64,000 nt of DNA from Cotesia glomerata (taxonomy: Eukaryota > Arthropoda > Insecta > Hymenoptera > Braconidae), in assembly GCF_020080835.1 (NCBI RefSeq), contig NC_058158.1:19430430-19494429 (forward strand), read 5' to 3'. Shown here piece after piece: positions 31,144-46,338 of the stretch. The notes under the pieces were generated by a model that ran no database searches, was not told the origin of the DNA, and saw nothing but the letters and a program-made list of their open reading frames with translations. Numbering within the stretch: position 1 is the first letter of the stretch; every line of letters starts with the position of its first letter. A program made the position numbers and the translations under genes.

Positions 31144-31927
31144 CTAGCTGATACCCACCTCCGCTTCGCTGGGCATACAATAAAATTTTATGTTGTAACC
31201 TAGATGAAAAAATATAAACAAAATGATTAATTTCAAAAAGATAATTAATATAAATTTTGAATTAGAGAAAAGTGATTGTTTATGATAACCGGTGTTAGCG
31301 AGTATTAAATATATGAGAAAAGTATTTTATTATTAATAATCAATCAATCAATGGGTCAGTTAGTCAGTAAATCTGTCATTAGACAGATTTCCGCATCACC
31401 CATGACGTACTGTGTAGTGAGATGCGTTCCCATTATAATAATGTTATCCTAAACATTTAGTCTAGACCGGATAGGTCAAATGGTAGAGTAGCCGACATGT
31501 CACCGGAAGGTTCTGGGTTCGAATCCTGTCCGAGCTATCTGAATTTTTCTCGCATATTCTGTAAACTCTTATTAAGAAGGTCCTTCCTATTTCTTTCTCA
31601 ATCTCTTCCTCCTCCATTATTCTGTTACGTGAATGTTGGAACGATTCACGTAATAATTATCCGTAACTCCTATTCTTTTTCCGCTTCATAGTATTATTTA
31701 ATTTTAAAAATGTCAATAATTTTTAATTTTAAAAAATGTTAATAATAAAATACTTTTCTCATATATTTAATACTGCTAACACCGGTCATCACAAACAATC
31801 ACTTTTCTCTAATTCAAAATTTATATTCATTATCTTTTTGAAATTAACCATTTTGTTTATATTTTTCATCTAGGTTACACCATAAAAATTTATTGTATTC
31901 CTATCGAAGCGGGCGGGTATCAGCTAG
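31144..31927. mobile_element. Inverted Helitron-type 3' ends around a SINE
   Basis: The left end read on the minus strand and the right end read on the plus strand both close with a Helitron-like 3' signature (GGGTATCAGCTAG). The first about 200 bases (31144-31345) and last about 190 bases (31735-31927) are inverted repeats of one another at roughly 90 percent identity by eye. A tRNA-derived SINE lies in the middle. It could be two head-to-head termini or a foldback made by Helitron replication. Confidence 0.6.
31462..31694 (+). mobile_element. tRNA-derived SINE, copy 1
   Basis: A tRNA-like head carries an A-box-like TCAAATGGTAGAGTA and a B box GGTTCGAATCC (31516-31526), with GGATAGG pairing to the GCTATCT block as an acceptor stem. 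It is followed by a non-tRNA body containing TTACGTGAATGTTGGAACG and ending TTTCCGCTTCATAG. A near-identical body is at 55258-55497 on the other strand. The anticodon-loop bases read TGT, suggesting a tRNA-Thr ancestor. Confidence 0.75.
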
Positions 31928-32325
31928 TTATTAATAAATTCATAACAAATTAAGTGGTATTAAAAAATATATTTATTATTACTCATTTTATTAGAAATTA
32001 TCTTAAATCGACCGTTTTTATAATAATTTAACGATATCGTTGTAAAATTTTAGAGAAGACGCATCAGACACAATTTACCATTTTAATTTTAATCATTAAA
32101 ATCAGTATAATCATTTAACAATATCAACTTGATAATATTTATGTTTAATTTATCTGTGTTATGATATAATCGAGTTCATCCTTCATGATTATTCCAATAC
32201 ATATAAGTTATTTCAGTTATTAATGATTTAGCTATTCTTTCTTAAAAACGTATGATTATGAATTCCTACTGTCCCAACAGTCAATCGATAAAATTTAAAA
32301 TCAATCATTTTGACAGTTATTATAG
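31928..32325. other. AT-rich spacer, nothing recognised
   Basis: No coding frame or repeat end was found between the inverted Helitron ends and the minisatellite. Confidence 0.45.
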
Positions 32326-32327
32326 CA

Positions 32328-32468
32328 ACGGTAACCATGATAACGGTAACCATGGTAACGGCAACCATGGTAACGGTAACCATGGCAACGGTAACCACGG
32401 CAACGGTAACCATAGCAACGGTAACCATGGCAACGATAACCATGACAATGGTAACCATGGCAAAGGTT
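32328..32468 (+). repeat. 15-bp minisatellite
   Basis: About ten head-to-tail copies of a unit like GGTAACCATGGCAAC, with occasional substitutions; the NcoI-type palindrome CCATGG recurs. It gives misleading open frames on both strands. Confidence 0.85.
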
Positions 32469-32659
32469 GATTAGCGTGGGTGGTTGTAGGGGGTTGAGTC
32501 CGATAATTTCCGGGTGCCATGGATGGTTTCTTAGTTAAGGGGGTCAAAATATTTTTCCGCCCCAAAAAAAAGAGAGAGATATAGGGAAGGGGAAAGATTA
32601 TAGGGCACGGGAGGGAGGAGAAGAATGAGAGGGAGGGAGGGGAGGGCATATGTGATGGT

Positions 32660-32810
32660 AGACGAAAAATTCATTTTGGCTAGAATTGCGTAAAATCCGT
32701 TCTTAGTGAGCGTCTACATCACGAATGGAGTAACTATGCTAAATTTCAAGTCAATCGGGCGAATAGTTTCGGAGATCTCGTGATGAGTGAGTGGTATTTC
32801 GCTTATATAT
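32660..32810 (-). mobile_element. Helitron-like 5' end fragment
   Basis: The minus strand reads ACTCACTCATCACGAGATCTC then GAACGGATTTTACGCAATTC, the same start block as in the element at 27360-30235. It stops at a (TA)n tract on the right. Confidence 0.55.
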
Positions 32811-32843
32811 ATGTAGATATATATATATATAGCATATATATAT

Positions 32844-32934
<91 letters not shown>
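32806..32934. repeat. (TA)n tract
   Basis: About 125 bases of almost pure TA, interrupted by AGCATATATATATTACA and its mirror TATGCTATA, so it can fold on itself. It abuts AGGGTG at 32935. Confidence 0.85.
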
Positions 32935-32936
<2 letters not shown>

Positions 32937-33069
32937 GGTGATTCACGAAAACTTTTTAATTTATTTTTTAACTCTTACCCTCTCAAATGTTTCTATTCGA
33001 TATAAAAAAAAATCCTCACCAAACACGAGCCCTATTACTCAACTCAAAGGTTACTAGTGATAGTAAGTT

Positions 33070-33740
33070 AGAAACACTAGGCGGTTATGAATAAATTTTT
33101 ATTCTTATTTAGAATAATTAAAGTATTTTTCAACTAAAAAATCAGTAGCGAGTGTCAAGTAGAGGCTTTAGGTGGCTATAAATCCATTTTTATTTTTTTT
33201 TTTCGAACATTTAAAGTACTTTTTAATTGAAAAACAAGTAGCGAAGGTGAGTAAGAGGAACTGGGCAGCCATGACTGAATTTTTATTTTTATTTAGAACG
33301 ATTTAAGTAATTTTTTATTGAATAATTAGTAGTGAGGATGGGTAAGATACTCTGAGCAGCAATAAATGATTATTTTTTCTATTTCGAACATTTAAGGTAA
33401 TTTTCAAATGAATAATCAACAGCAAGAGTCAGTCAGAGGCCTTGCGTAGCTATGAATGAATTTTTATTATTATTTTAAATAATTAAAGTAATTTTCAATT
33501 AAAAAACAAGTAGCGAGGGGCAGTAAGAAGCACAGGGCAGTTAGAAATGAATTTTTATTTTTTTCGGAATAATAAGAATATTTTTTAACTGAAGAATAAG
33601 TGGCGAGGGTAATTTAGAGGCACTGGGAGGTCATGAATGAATTTTTAATTTTACTTTGAATTATTGAAGTAATTTTTAATAGAAAAATAAGTAGTGAGGC
33701 TCAGTAAAAAGCACTGGGCGACTATGACAAAATTTTGATT
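33070..33740 (+). repeat. Left arm, outer block of about 91-bp units
   Basis: About eight units with the core GGCACTGGGCGGCTATGAAT, a poly-AT middle and AAAAATAAGTAGCGAGGGTC. Unit starts near 33079, 33168, 33261, 33354, 33446, 33537, 33627 and 33717 show the period. The sequence from 32935 to 33070 holds a diverged terminal portion. Confidence 0.85.
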
Positions 33741-36319
<2,579 letters not shown>

Positions 36320-37800
36320 AGTTATCGAGGATCAGTAAGAGGCACTGGGTGGCTATGACTGAATTTTTATTTTTTTGGAATGATTAAGGAACTTTTTAAT
36401 TGAAAAATAGGTAGCGAGAGTGACTAAGGGACACTGGGCGGCTAGTAATGAATTTTCATTTTTATTTGGAATAATTAAAATAATTCATAAATGAATAGCA
36501 AGTATTGACAGTCGGTAAGAGGCACTGGGCCGCTATGCCTAAATTTTTATTTTTATTTAGAAGGATTAAAGAACTTATTAATTAAAAAATAAGTAGCGAG
36601 GGTAAATAAGAAGCACTGGGCTAGGAATAAATTATCATTTTTTTTTTTTTTTTGAATAATTCGAATAGTTTTTAATTAAAAAATAAGTAGCGATGGACAA
36701 TTAAAGGCAATGGGCGGCTATTAATGAATTTTTAATTTAATTTTGAATGGTTAGATTATTTTTAATTGAAAAGTTAGTAGCGACTGTCAAGTAAAGGCAC
36801 TGGGTGGCTACGAATAAATTTTTATTTTTATTTAAAATAATTTAAGTAATTTTCAATTAAAAAATGAGTAGCGAATGTCAAGTAGAGGAACTGGGCGGCT
36901 ATGAATGAATTTTTATTTTTATTTAGAATAATCAAAGAAATTTTCAATTGAAAAATAAGTAGCGAGGATTAGTTAAAAGCACTGGGCAGCTATGACAAAT
37001 ATTTTATTTTTATTTAGAATAATTAATTTAATTTTCAATTGAAAAATTCGTTGTAAGTGTCAAGTAAAGAGACTGAACGGCTACAAATGAATTTTTTATT
37101 TTATTTTGAATGATTAAATTAATTTTCAATTTAAACATTAGTAGCGATTGTCAAGTAAAGGCTCTGGGCGGCTATAAATAGATTTTCATTTTTATTTTGA
37201 ATGATTGAATCAATTTTTAATTGAATAATTAGGGGTGATTGTCAAGAAGAGCCACTGGGTGGCTACAAATGAATTTTTATTATTATTTTGAATAATTATA
37301 GTAATTTTCAATTAAAAAATAAGTAGCGAGGATCAGTACGAGACATTGGGCAGCATTGACTGAATTTTATTTTTATTTAGAATGATTTAAGGAATTTTTA
37401 ATTAAAAAATTAGTAGCGAGAGTCAGTAAGAGGCACTGGGTGGCTATGAATGAATTTTTATTATTTCTTTCGAATAATTAACGTAATTTTTAAATGAAAA
37501 ATAATTAGCGAGGGTCAATCAGAGGCACTTGGCAGCTGTGACGGAATTTTTCTATTTGTTTTGAATTCTTGAAGTAATTTTCAATTAGAAAATCAGTCGC
37601 GAGACTCAAGCAGTGGCACTGGCCGGCTATGGTCGAATATTTCTAGTTATCATGAATTACTGACGTAATTTTTAATTTTAAATTAGTAGCGAGGCAATAA
37701 ATGGCTGTCTGAAATTTTATATTTATTTAGAATTATTTAAGTTATTTTTAAAGTTAAAAATTAATACTAAGCTCAGAAAAAAATACTGTAATCGTTTGAT
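36320..37800 (+). repeat. Left arm, inner block of about 91-bp units
   Basis: About sixteen units, same strand as the outer block (GGCACTGGGTGGCTATGACT at 36330, then 36437, 36529 and so on at 88 to 95 base spacing). They become degenerate after about 37690 towards the transposase. Confidence 0.85.
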
Positions 37801-38030
37801 GCAACAAAAATTTTATTTATTGAGAAATATTGAAGTATTTCGCAATTAAAAAGTACAACGAATAACATCAATATTTTTTACCGCAAGCGCTTATAAAATT
37901 TGATTATTTATTTACAATTATTCGTAAAATAAAAAGGAATACGTCGACATTTAATCAAGTAGGTGCTCAAAATATCGTCCATTAACTTTAAGACAGAGCC
38001 GGCTCGCTTGAGTAGATTTTCTCAGACATT

Positions 38031-39377
38031 TTACAGCATTTCCGCAGTGACCGTTGTCTGAGCAGCATGAATTCGGGCCGCGGTCTCCATTTGGTCCTCG
38101 GGCTCATCAGAGTAAACCATTTCCTTGAAATTTCCCCACAAAAAGTAGTCCAATGGCGTCAAGTCAGGTGATCTCGGGGGCCACCTTCGTGGTCCATTTC
38201 TTCCCAACCAACACTGAGGGTAAACCCCGTTGAGGAAGTCTCGTACTGTACCAGCACAGTGACTCGGTGCTCCATCATGCTGGAACCACGTCGGCTGCTC
38301 ATTCACTTCAGCTAGTAGTCGAGGAAGTTCATCACGCAGGAATGTCAGGTATTAGGTGCTCTGTAATAAGGAGAATTCATGGTTTGTTGTAGGAAACTAG
38401 GAAAAAGATGCATGGAAGTGGTGATGTCAGGTAAGGAATATTTGAGGACGATGACGCCGACGTAACTAATTATGAAAAATTGAATGATTTCATTAAAACA
38501 CAAAAATCACTAGCGTAAATAAGGCTCTATTTTTATGAATGATAAAAGCTCTCAATTTTTAAAAAGACTCAATTAAAATCCTCAACACATAAGAATTTTT
38601 ACTTGTGTATTTAAATGTTTACTGACGTCCATCGTTTCGGGTGATTCGTAAAGAATGACGTGGTCACCGATGATTCCACCCCAGACATTGATCTTCCATT
38701 TATTCTGGAAATTACGGTTTACCGTCATGTGCGGATTTTCCTCTGCATACCAATGACTATTGTGCTGATTGAAACACCCCTCCCGAGTGAAGAGTGATTC
38801 ATCAGTCCAGAAATATTCCCCGTAAAAAATTTGGATCCGCGTCGTTGGAGTCAAGTATAAACTGACAAAAGTTCATTCGTAAGCGGTAATCTCCAGCTTC
38901 TAACTTCTGCACTTTCCTTCTGTGATAATCATGGATCTTCTCATTACGAGTGATACGGTTCACTGTAGAGCGTGAAATGTGAATCCGACATTCAACCCGT
39001 CTGGTACTCGTACTGGGATCCGCACGGATAGAAGCGAGAACGCGTTCTTCGTTGCGAACGTTTTGAACCTCTCGAGGCCGACCGACTCGCTCGACGTTGT
39101 TTGGCATCAAATTGCCGGATTCGAGACAACGATGAAGAGCGCGGAGGATAACATTTTTATCCGGATAGCTGTCACGATTCGGAAACCTCTCACGATAAGC
39201 GCGTGCAGCTGCCATAGCATTACGATTACACTCGCCATAAAGAATAATCATCTCGGTCAATTCAGCAGCAGTATAAACCATGATGACGAAGTTCGTTGAG
39301 AGAAAATTCAGGAACGACTGACAACGGGAAATAGTTAGCCAAGAGACGGGAAGAAAACAAATGAAATCGGAAAACAA
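38031..39377 (-). pseudogene. DDE transposase with DUF4817-like HTH domain, broken
   Basis: The N-terminal part (39377-38802; likely Met in MVYTAAELTEMI near 39281) has a helix-turn-helix like DUF4817 and a second HTH-like region (STSTRRVECRIHISRSTVNRI). The catalytic part carries FWTDESLFTREG (first Asp), FQHDGAPSHC (second Asp) and SPDLTPLDYFLWG (third acid). Three breaks or joins are visible: a frame change in a T run near 38830, a possible phase-0 GT-AG intron at 38361-38602, and a TAA at 38352-38354. The family resembles Tc1/mariner-like DDE proteins common in insects. It lies at the centre of the inverted arrays. Confidence 0.75.
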
Positions 39378-39539
39378 ATCGAATCACGAGACGCATAAAA
39401 AAACAAGAGAGTCAGAATAATAGCAACAATTAGAATAAAAATAAGTTAATAAACAAGGACAACAAGAGATGACAATACAGAAGGTTTCTAAGGAAAATAA
39501 ATTAGCAAACGACACTCTGCTAACCCGTCTAAAAACATC

Positions 39540-42500
39540 GGTTCCTTATTTTAGTACTTATAATTATTATATTCTTAATTTACTAAAATAAATTAGCCAC
39601 CAACACTTTGTTAATCCGTCCGAGTTAATCGATTTTTTACTTTTATAACAATAATTATTATTTTAGTAATTAACCAAAATAAATGAGCTACCCAGTGCCT
39701 TTGCTTGACCCACACTACTGGTGTCTAATTTAAAATTACTCCAATAATTTAAGATAAATAAAAAAATCCTTCACCTATCGCCCAGTGCCTCTAACTGACC
39801 CTCAATACAAAGTCTTTGAAAGAAAATTACTTTAATAATTGCAAATAAAAATAAAAATTCAGTCATAGCTTCCCAGTGCCTGTACTTGACACTCACCACT
39901 AATTTTCCGATGAAAAATTACTTTATTTATTCCAAATAAAAATAAAAATTCATTCATAGCCGCCCCGTGCCTCTAACTGACTCTCACTACTTATTCTTCA
40001 ATTAAAAATTACTCTTATTATTCCACATAAAAATAAAAATTCATTTCTAGCCGCCAAATGTCCCTTACTCCTCCTCACTACTAGTTTTTTAAGTAAAAAT
40101 TACTCAAATCATTCTAAATAAAAAAAAAGTTCTGTAATAGCTGCCCAGTGCCTCAAATTGACCGTTGCTACTTATTTTTCATTTAAAAATTACTTTAATT
40201 CATTTTAATAAAAATAAAAATTTATTCATGGCCGCCCAGTGCCTCTAACTAACCATCGCTACTGATTTTTTAATTAGAAATTACTTTAATTATTATAAAT
40301 GAAAATGAAAGTTCGTTTATAGCTACCAAGTGTTTTTAACTGAGTCTTGCTACTGATTTTTAATATAAAATTGCCTCAACGATTCTGAAAAATAATAAAA
40401 ACTCAGTCATAGCAGCCCAGAGCCTCTAACTGACCCTCGCTACTTATATTTTGATTTAAAATGGCTTTAATTATTTTGAATAAAAATAAAAATTCATTCA
40501 TGGCCGCCCAGTACCAGTAACTGAGCCTCGCTACTATTTTTTTAATTCAAATTTGCCTTGATTATTCCAAATACAAATTAAAAACTCAGTCATAGCCGCT
40601 TAGAGCCCCTGACTGACTGTCACTCCTTATTTTCTATTTAATTTATTATTTTCATTCATTTAAATAAAAATAAAAATTCATTCATGGTCGCTTAGTGCCT
40701 CTAACTGACTATCACTACTGATTTTTTAATTAAAAATTACTTTAATCATTCAAAATAAAATAAAAAATTCATTTATAGCCGCCCAGTGCCTCTCTTTGAT
40801 ACTCAGTACTAAATTTTTAATTGAAAATTACATTAATTACATTAATTATTCACCCCCGCTACTTGTTTTTTATTTAAAAATTTCTTTATTTATTTTAATT
40901 AAAAATCAAAATTTTGTTATAGCCGCCCAGTGCCTCTACTTGAGACTCACCACTGATTTTTCAATTAAAAATTACTTTAATCATTCTAAATAAAAATGGA
41001 AATCTATTCGTAGCCGTCCAGTGCCCCTACTTGACACTTACCACAAATTTATCAATCGAAAATTACGTTATTTATTCAAAGAAAAAACAAAACTTCATTC
41101 ATAGCCAACCAGTGCCTCTGACTGACCCTTGCCATTTATTTTTCAATTATAAATTACTTAAATCATTCTAAATAAAAATAAAAATTCAGTAATAGCCGCC
41201 CAGTGCCTTTTACTGACCATCACTACTTGGTTTTCAAAAAAAAATTACTATAAGTATTCAAAATAAAAATAATAATTCATTCATAGCCGCCCAGTGCCTC
41301 TACGTGACATTCGATACTCTTTTTTTGATTGAAAATTACTTAAATTATTCTAAATAAAAATAAGGATTCAGTCATAGCTACCCAGTGCCTTTAACTGACT
41401 CTCGCTAATTGCTTTTCAAGTAAAAATTACGTTAAGTATTCGAAATAAAAATAAAAAATTATTCGTAGCCACCCAGTGCCTTTACTTGACAGTTGCTACT
41501 AATTTTTCAATTAAAAATAATCTAACCATTCAAAATTAAATTAAAAATCCATTGATAGCCGCCCCTTGCCTTTAACTGACCATCGCCACTTATTTTTTGA
41601 TTAAAAATTATTTTAATTATTCAAAAAAAAAAATAAAAATTCATTCCTAGCCCAGTGCTTCTTACTTACCCTCGCTCCTTATTTCTTAATTAATAAGTTC
41701 TTTAATCATTCTAAACAAGAATAAAAATTCAGTCATAGCTGCCCAGTGCCTGAACTTGACACTTAACACTAATTTTTCTATTAAAAATTACATAAATTAT
41801 TCTAAAAAAGATAAAAATTTTGTCATAGCCACCCAGTACCTTTTACTGACTTTCGCTACTTATTTTTCAATTAGAAGATTACTTTAATTATTCGAAATAG
41901 AAATAAAAATCGATTTATAGCTGCCCAGAGCCTCTACTTGAAACTTGCTACTAATTTTTTAATTGAAAATTACTCTAATTATACTAAATAAAAATAAAAA
42001 TGTATTCATGGCCGCTCAGTGCCCCTGACTGAACTTATTTTTTATCTACAAATTCCTTTAATAATTCTAAATAGAAATAAAAATTCAGTCCTGGCCACCT
42101 AGTGCTTTTAACTGACCCTCACCACTTATTTTTCGATATAAAATTATACTTAATTCATCCCAAATAAAAGTCAAAATTCAGTCATGAAAACCTAGTGCCT
42201 CAAACTAACCCTCGCTACTGATTTTTTTATTAAAAATTACTTTAATCATTTCAGATTAAGAATAAAAATTCACTCATAGCCACCCAGTGCCCCTTCCTGA
42301 CCCTGGCTCCTTATTTTTCAATTTGAAATTACTTTTTTCATTCTAAATAAAAATATAAATTCCATCATTGCTGCCCAGAGTCTCTGATTGACCCTTGCTA
42401 CTTATTCTCCATCTAAGAAATAGTTTGATTATTCTAAATTAACTAAAAATTTATTCATGTCAAGTTAGTGCTTCTAACTGACTCTCGCTCATTATTTCCC

Positions 42501-44175
42501 AATTTTAAATTACTTTACTTATTCTAAATAGAAATAAAAATAATAAAATGCCCAGTGCTACTAACTGAACCTCACCTCAGCACTAATTTTTCATTTAATT
42601 TCTAATTTAATGAGTCTAAATGAAAAAAAAATTCATTTATAGCTATCATGTGCCGCTAACTGCCACTTTCCACTGATTTTTTAATTGTAAATTGCTTCGA
42701 TTATTCCAAATAATAATTAAAACTCAGTCATAGCCAATAAGTGCCTCTGACTGACGAATGTTGCTGATTTTTTTATGAAGAATTACTTTAATTGTTCTGA
42801 ATAAAAACAAAAAATTATTCATGGCTACCAAGAGCTTTTACCTAAACCTTGGTACTTATTTTTGAATTAGAATTTACTTCGATTATTCTAAATAAAAGTA
42901 AAAATTCAATCATAGCTGCCAAGTGCTTTGATTGAAAATTAAAAACTCAGTCATAGCCACCTAGAGCCCCTAACTGACCGCCACTCCCTATTTTTAATTT
43001 AAAAATTATTTTAATTCATTTAAATAAAAATAAAAACTCATTCAAGGCCGCTCATTGCCTCTACCTGACTATCACTACTGATTTTGTAATTAAAAATTAC
43101 TTTAATCGTACTAAATAATAATAAAAAATTATTCATAACTACCCAGTACTTTTGACTTAACGTTGTTACTTATTTTTTATTTTTAAATTACTTTAATTAT
43201 TTTTAATAAAAATACAAATTTATTCCTAGCCGCCCAGTGCCTGTAACTGACCTTGATCACCAATTTTTTTATTTAATTTAATTTGATCAGTCTAAATGAA
43301 AAAAAAAAATTTATTTGTAGCGGCCCAGTTTTTCTAACTAACCCTCGCTACTGATTTTTTTTTATTGAAAATTACTTACATTATTGTAAATAAAAATGAA
43401 AATCCATTTATGGCCGCTTAGTACTTCTAACTGATCCTCGCTACTGATTTGTTAGTTCAAAATTGTCTCAATTATACCAAATAAAAATCAAAAACTTAGT
43501 CATAGCCACCTAGAGCTCCTGACTGACCGGCGCTACTTTTTTTTTATTTAAAAATTATTTTAATTCATTTAAATAAAAGTAAAAATTCATTCATGGCTGC
43601 TTAGTGCCTCTAACTTACTATCACTACTGATTTTTAAATTAAAAATTACTTCCATCGTTCTAAATGAAAATAAAAATTCATTCATAGCTACCCAGTGCCT
43701 GTAACTGACCCTGATAACAAAGTTTTTTTATTAAAATTACTTTAATTATTCTAAATAAAAATAAAAATTCATTCATGGACGCCCAGTCCCTCTAACTGAT
43801 CCTTGCTACTGATTTGTTAGTTCAAAATTGTCTCAATCATTCCAAATAAAAATCAAAAACTCAGTCACAGCCGCCTAGAGCCCCTGACTTCCCGTCATTG
43901 CTTATTTTTTTTTTTTTAATTATTTTAATTCATTTAAATAAAAATAAAATTTTACTCATGGCCGCTCATTGCCTCTAACTTACAACTACTACTGATTTTT
44001 GAATTAAAAATTACTTTAATCGTTCTGAATGAGAATAAAAATTTATTCATAGCTACCCATCGCCTGTTACTGACCCTAATCACTAAGTTTTGTATTAAAA
44101 TTAATTTAATTATTATAAATCAAAATAAAAATTTATTCATGGCCGCCCAGTTCTTCTTACTTACCCTCGCTACCG
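39540..44175 (-). repeat. Right arm, inner block of about 91-bp units
   Basis: About fifty units, reverse to the left arm: ATTCATAGCCGCCCAGTGCC then TCTAACTGACCCTCGCTACT then poly-AT. Identity between units is moderate, with the GCCCAGTGCCTCTAACTGACC core the best kept. It is more than three times as long as the inner left block. Confidence 0.88.
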
Positions 44176-44370
44176 ATTTTTAACTTCCCGCTAAGAAAAT
44201 CGAAGATTTTCAAAAATCGGGAAGTTATTGTTTTCTCCCCGTTTTGCAAAAATCGAGTTTTCATCAGATCTCGACGTTTGAAGGTCACAGGAAGCTTCCC
44301 TGACTATCCCCGCGAGGTTGTCACGGTGTCTGTATGTATGTATGTGTGTGTGTGTGTGTGTTTGTGTGTT
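44176..44370 (+). repeat. CTTCCCGC repeat family, left part before LINE copy 2
   Basis: TAACTTCCCGCTAAG through GGTTGTCACGGTGTCTGTAT and a (TATG)(TG)n tract. It is inserted into the T run of a 91-bp unit; the unit resumes at 47071. The LINE follows the GT tract. Confidence 0.75.
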
Positions 44371-46335
44371 TTCCTTTGGGGGCAATCCTTTTTACGGATT
44401 CTAGGCGTAGCTGTTTGGCCTGGATATGTGGCGACTCGACGCAGCGTCATACTAAAACTCGACGCTAACGCCCCTACCCACTAAACCCTAAACCCCTTTC
44501 CTCTTTCCTCTAATCCCTCATGGAAACTGCCGTTAGGCATTACTTCGTGGGGGGAGGATATAGCGACTGCTCTTCCTTCTGGTAACTAGGTATTATTTTA
44601 CCTTTCTTCTAGTTGTTGTCATTTGCTCTTTTTCTTTCGATGGAACGCAAGTCTATAAGGACTTCTGTTGCAAACGTGTTTGCGGCGTTCCAGGCAGCCT
44701 CTGATGACAGCATTGCTTCTACTATTGTCTCTGGTTGGATTTTCTTCTTCAGGATCATCTCCAGCTCATCGCGCTGTAGGTAAAATCGTGGGCACTCAAA
44801 GAAAACGTGCTCCGCGTCTTCATTGATTCCTGGGCAGGACGGGCACTCCGGTGAATCATCATGCTTGAAGCGGTGAAGATACCTCCGAAAACATCCATGT
44901 CCTGACAACATCTGCGTCAGATAGTAATTGACCTCGCCATGACTCCGGTTTATCCAAACGTCGATTTTCGGTATGAGACGGTGTGTCCATCTTCCTGTTG
45001 TCGCGGCGTCCCACTGCGATTGCCATCGTGCGATGCTGTTCTGCCGTTCTTCAGCTCTGAGTTCCTCGGCACTGAGTGTGGTTGACCTCTTTCGTTGGTA
45101 AAGGTTCCGTCTTTCCTCAGCTAGAACTCTAAGCGGCAGAGTTCCGGAAATGACACACACTGCTTCCTCTGATATTGTTCGACAGGCGCTTGCAACTCGT
45201 AGGGCACTCATACGATATATTGGTCCAGCTTTTCTCCATGAATCTTGCACCTCTAGTGCGTCACCCCAAATTGATATTCCGTAGGTGAGCACCGATGTGA
45301 CTACTGATGACAATAGTAGCCTCCTGCTCTGCTTTGGGCCTCCGACGTTCGGCATCAATCGTGCGAGACTAGCTCTCACTACTGACGCTTTCGTACAGAC
45401 GTGTTCCACTTGCTGCTTGAAGTTGAGTCGGGCATCAAGCATCACTCCCAGATATCGTATATGAGGTTGTGATGTGATTTCTCGGCCACCGACATTAATC
45501 TTAATTGTTTCAACTTCTTTTCGGCTGGTAATAAGCACTGCTTCGGTCTTCTGCTTGGCCAGTTGTAGGTTCACTGTATCCATCCACTGGTTGATCTTCT
45601 CAAAAGTGATGTCAAACAGATGTTGAATCTCGTCGAGGTGTTTGGCGACGATCACTGCGGCAACATCATCCGCATACGCTACCAGTTTGACACATCTTGG
45701 AAGCTTCAGTCTCAGGAGCCCGTCATACATGATATTCCACAGAAGTGGACTAAGAACAGAGCCCTGTGGCACACCACCGGTTATATCATACTCTTTTGGA
45801 CCATTCTTTGTATTGTATTTCAGCACTCTATCTGTAAAATAGCTAATCACTAGTCTGCGAAGATATGTTGGCACGTTCTTTTCGTCGAGAGCTTGCATGA
45901 TGCAGTCCCAATTAGCGGAATTGAAAGGATTTTTGATGACCAAGGCAGCCACCAGGCAGTACTTCTTCGTTCCACCCTTCCATCTAGTTCCTGCGATTGC
46001 CTCTTTGGCCGTATTAACAACCAGGTTGATCGCGTCCAGGGTTGATCGTCCTTTCCGGAATCCATCGTCCTTTCCGGAATCCATCCATCCATACTGGTTG
46101 TCTGCCAAGAGTGGGTCGACTACCGCATCTATTCGCTGATAGATGATACGCTCAAATATCTTACCCGCCGTATCTAGCATGCAGAGTGGTCGGTAAGATT
46201 ACGGTTCTTCTGGCGGTTTCTTTCCTTTAGGTAAAAGTACTAACCGTTGCTGTTTCCACTTACGAGGAAAAGTCCCCTCCTTGAGGCATGCGTTGTAAGC
46301 GTCTAGAAATAATGTTGGTGCTGCCTTTATGATGG

Positions 46336-46338
<3 letters not shown>
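44371..46338 (-). mobile_element. R1-clade (Waldo/Mino-like) LINE, copy 2, 5' truncated
   Basis: The 3' UTR (44608-44371) is joined at its end to (TG)n/(TATG)n, and the 5' side at 46338 is joined to another (TG)n (46339-46402). Ending in and being flanked by GT/ACAY microsatellite is the known target behaviour of Waldo and Mino elements in the R1 clade. The RT and C-terminal domain are almost intact; everything upstream of RT is missing. Confidence 0.8.
44609..46338 (-). pseudogene. LINE ORF2: reverse transcriptase and C-terminal zinc finger
   Basis: A 523-residue open frame (44609-46180) continues upstream in the same frame past one TAA (46199-46201) to the truncation near 46338. It has the RT fingers (LVLLPKGKKPPEEP), the catalytic Asp pair in AYADD, GGVPQGSVLSPLLWN, the thumb, and a C-terminal CCHC-type finger (CPSCPGINEDAEHVFFECP) as in R1-clade ORF2. 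A 19-bp direct duplication (CGTCCTTTCCGGAATCCAT) lies at about 46046-46083. The protein would perform target-primed reverse transcription. The endonuclease part is lost. Confidence 0.85.

Noticed and set aside
32228..32649. Frames rich in HGNGN or in MVTVAMVTV
   Set aside because: They read through the 15-bp minisatellite on either strand; the short period explains them.
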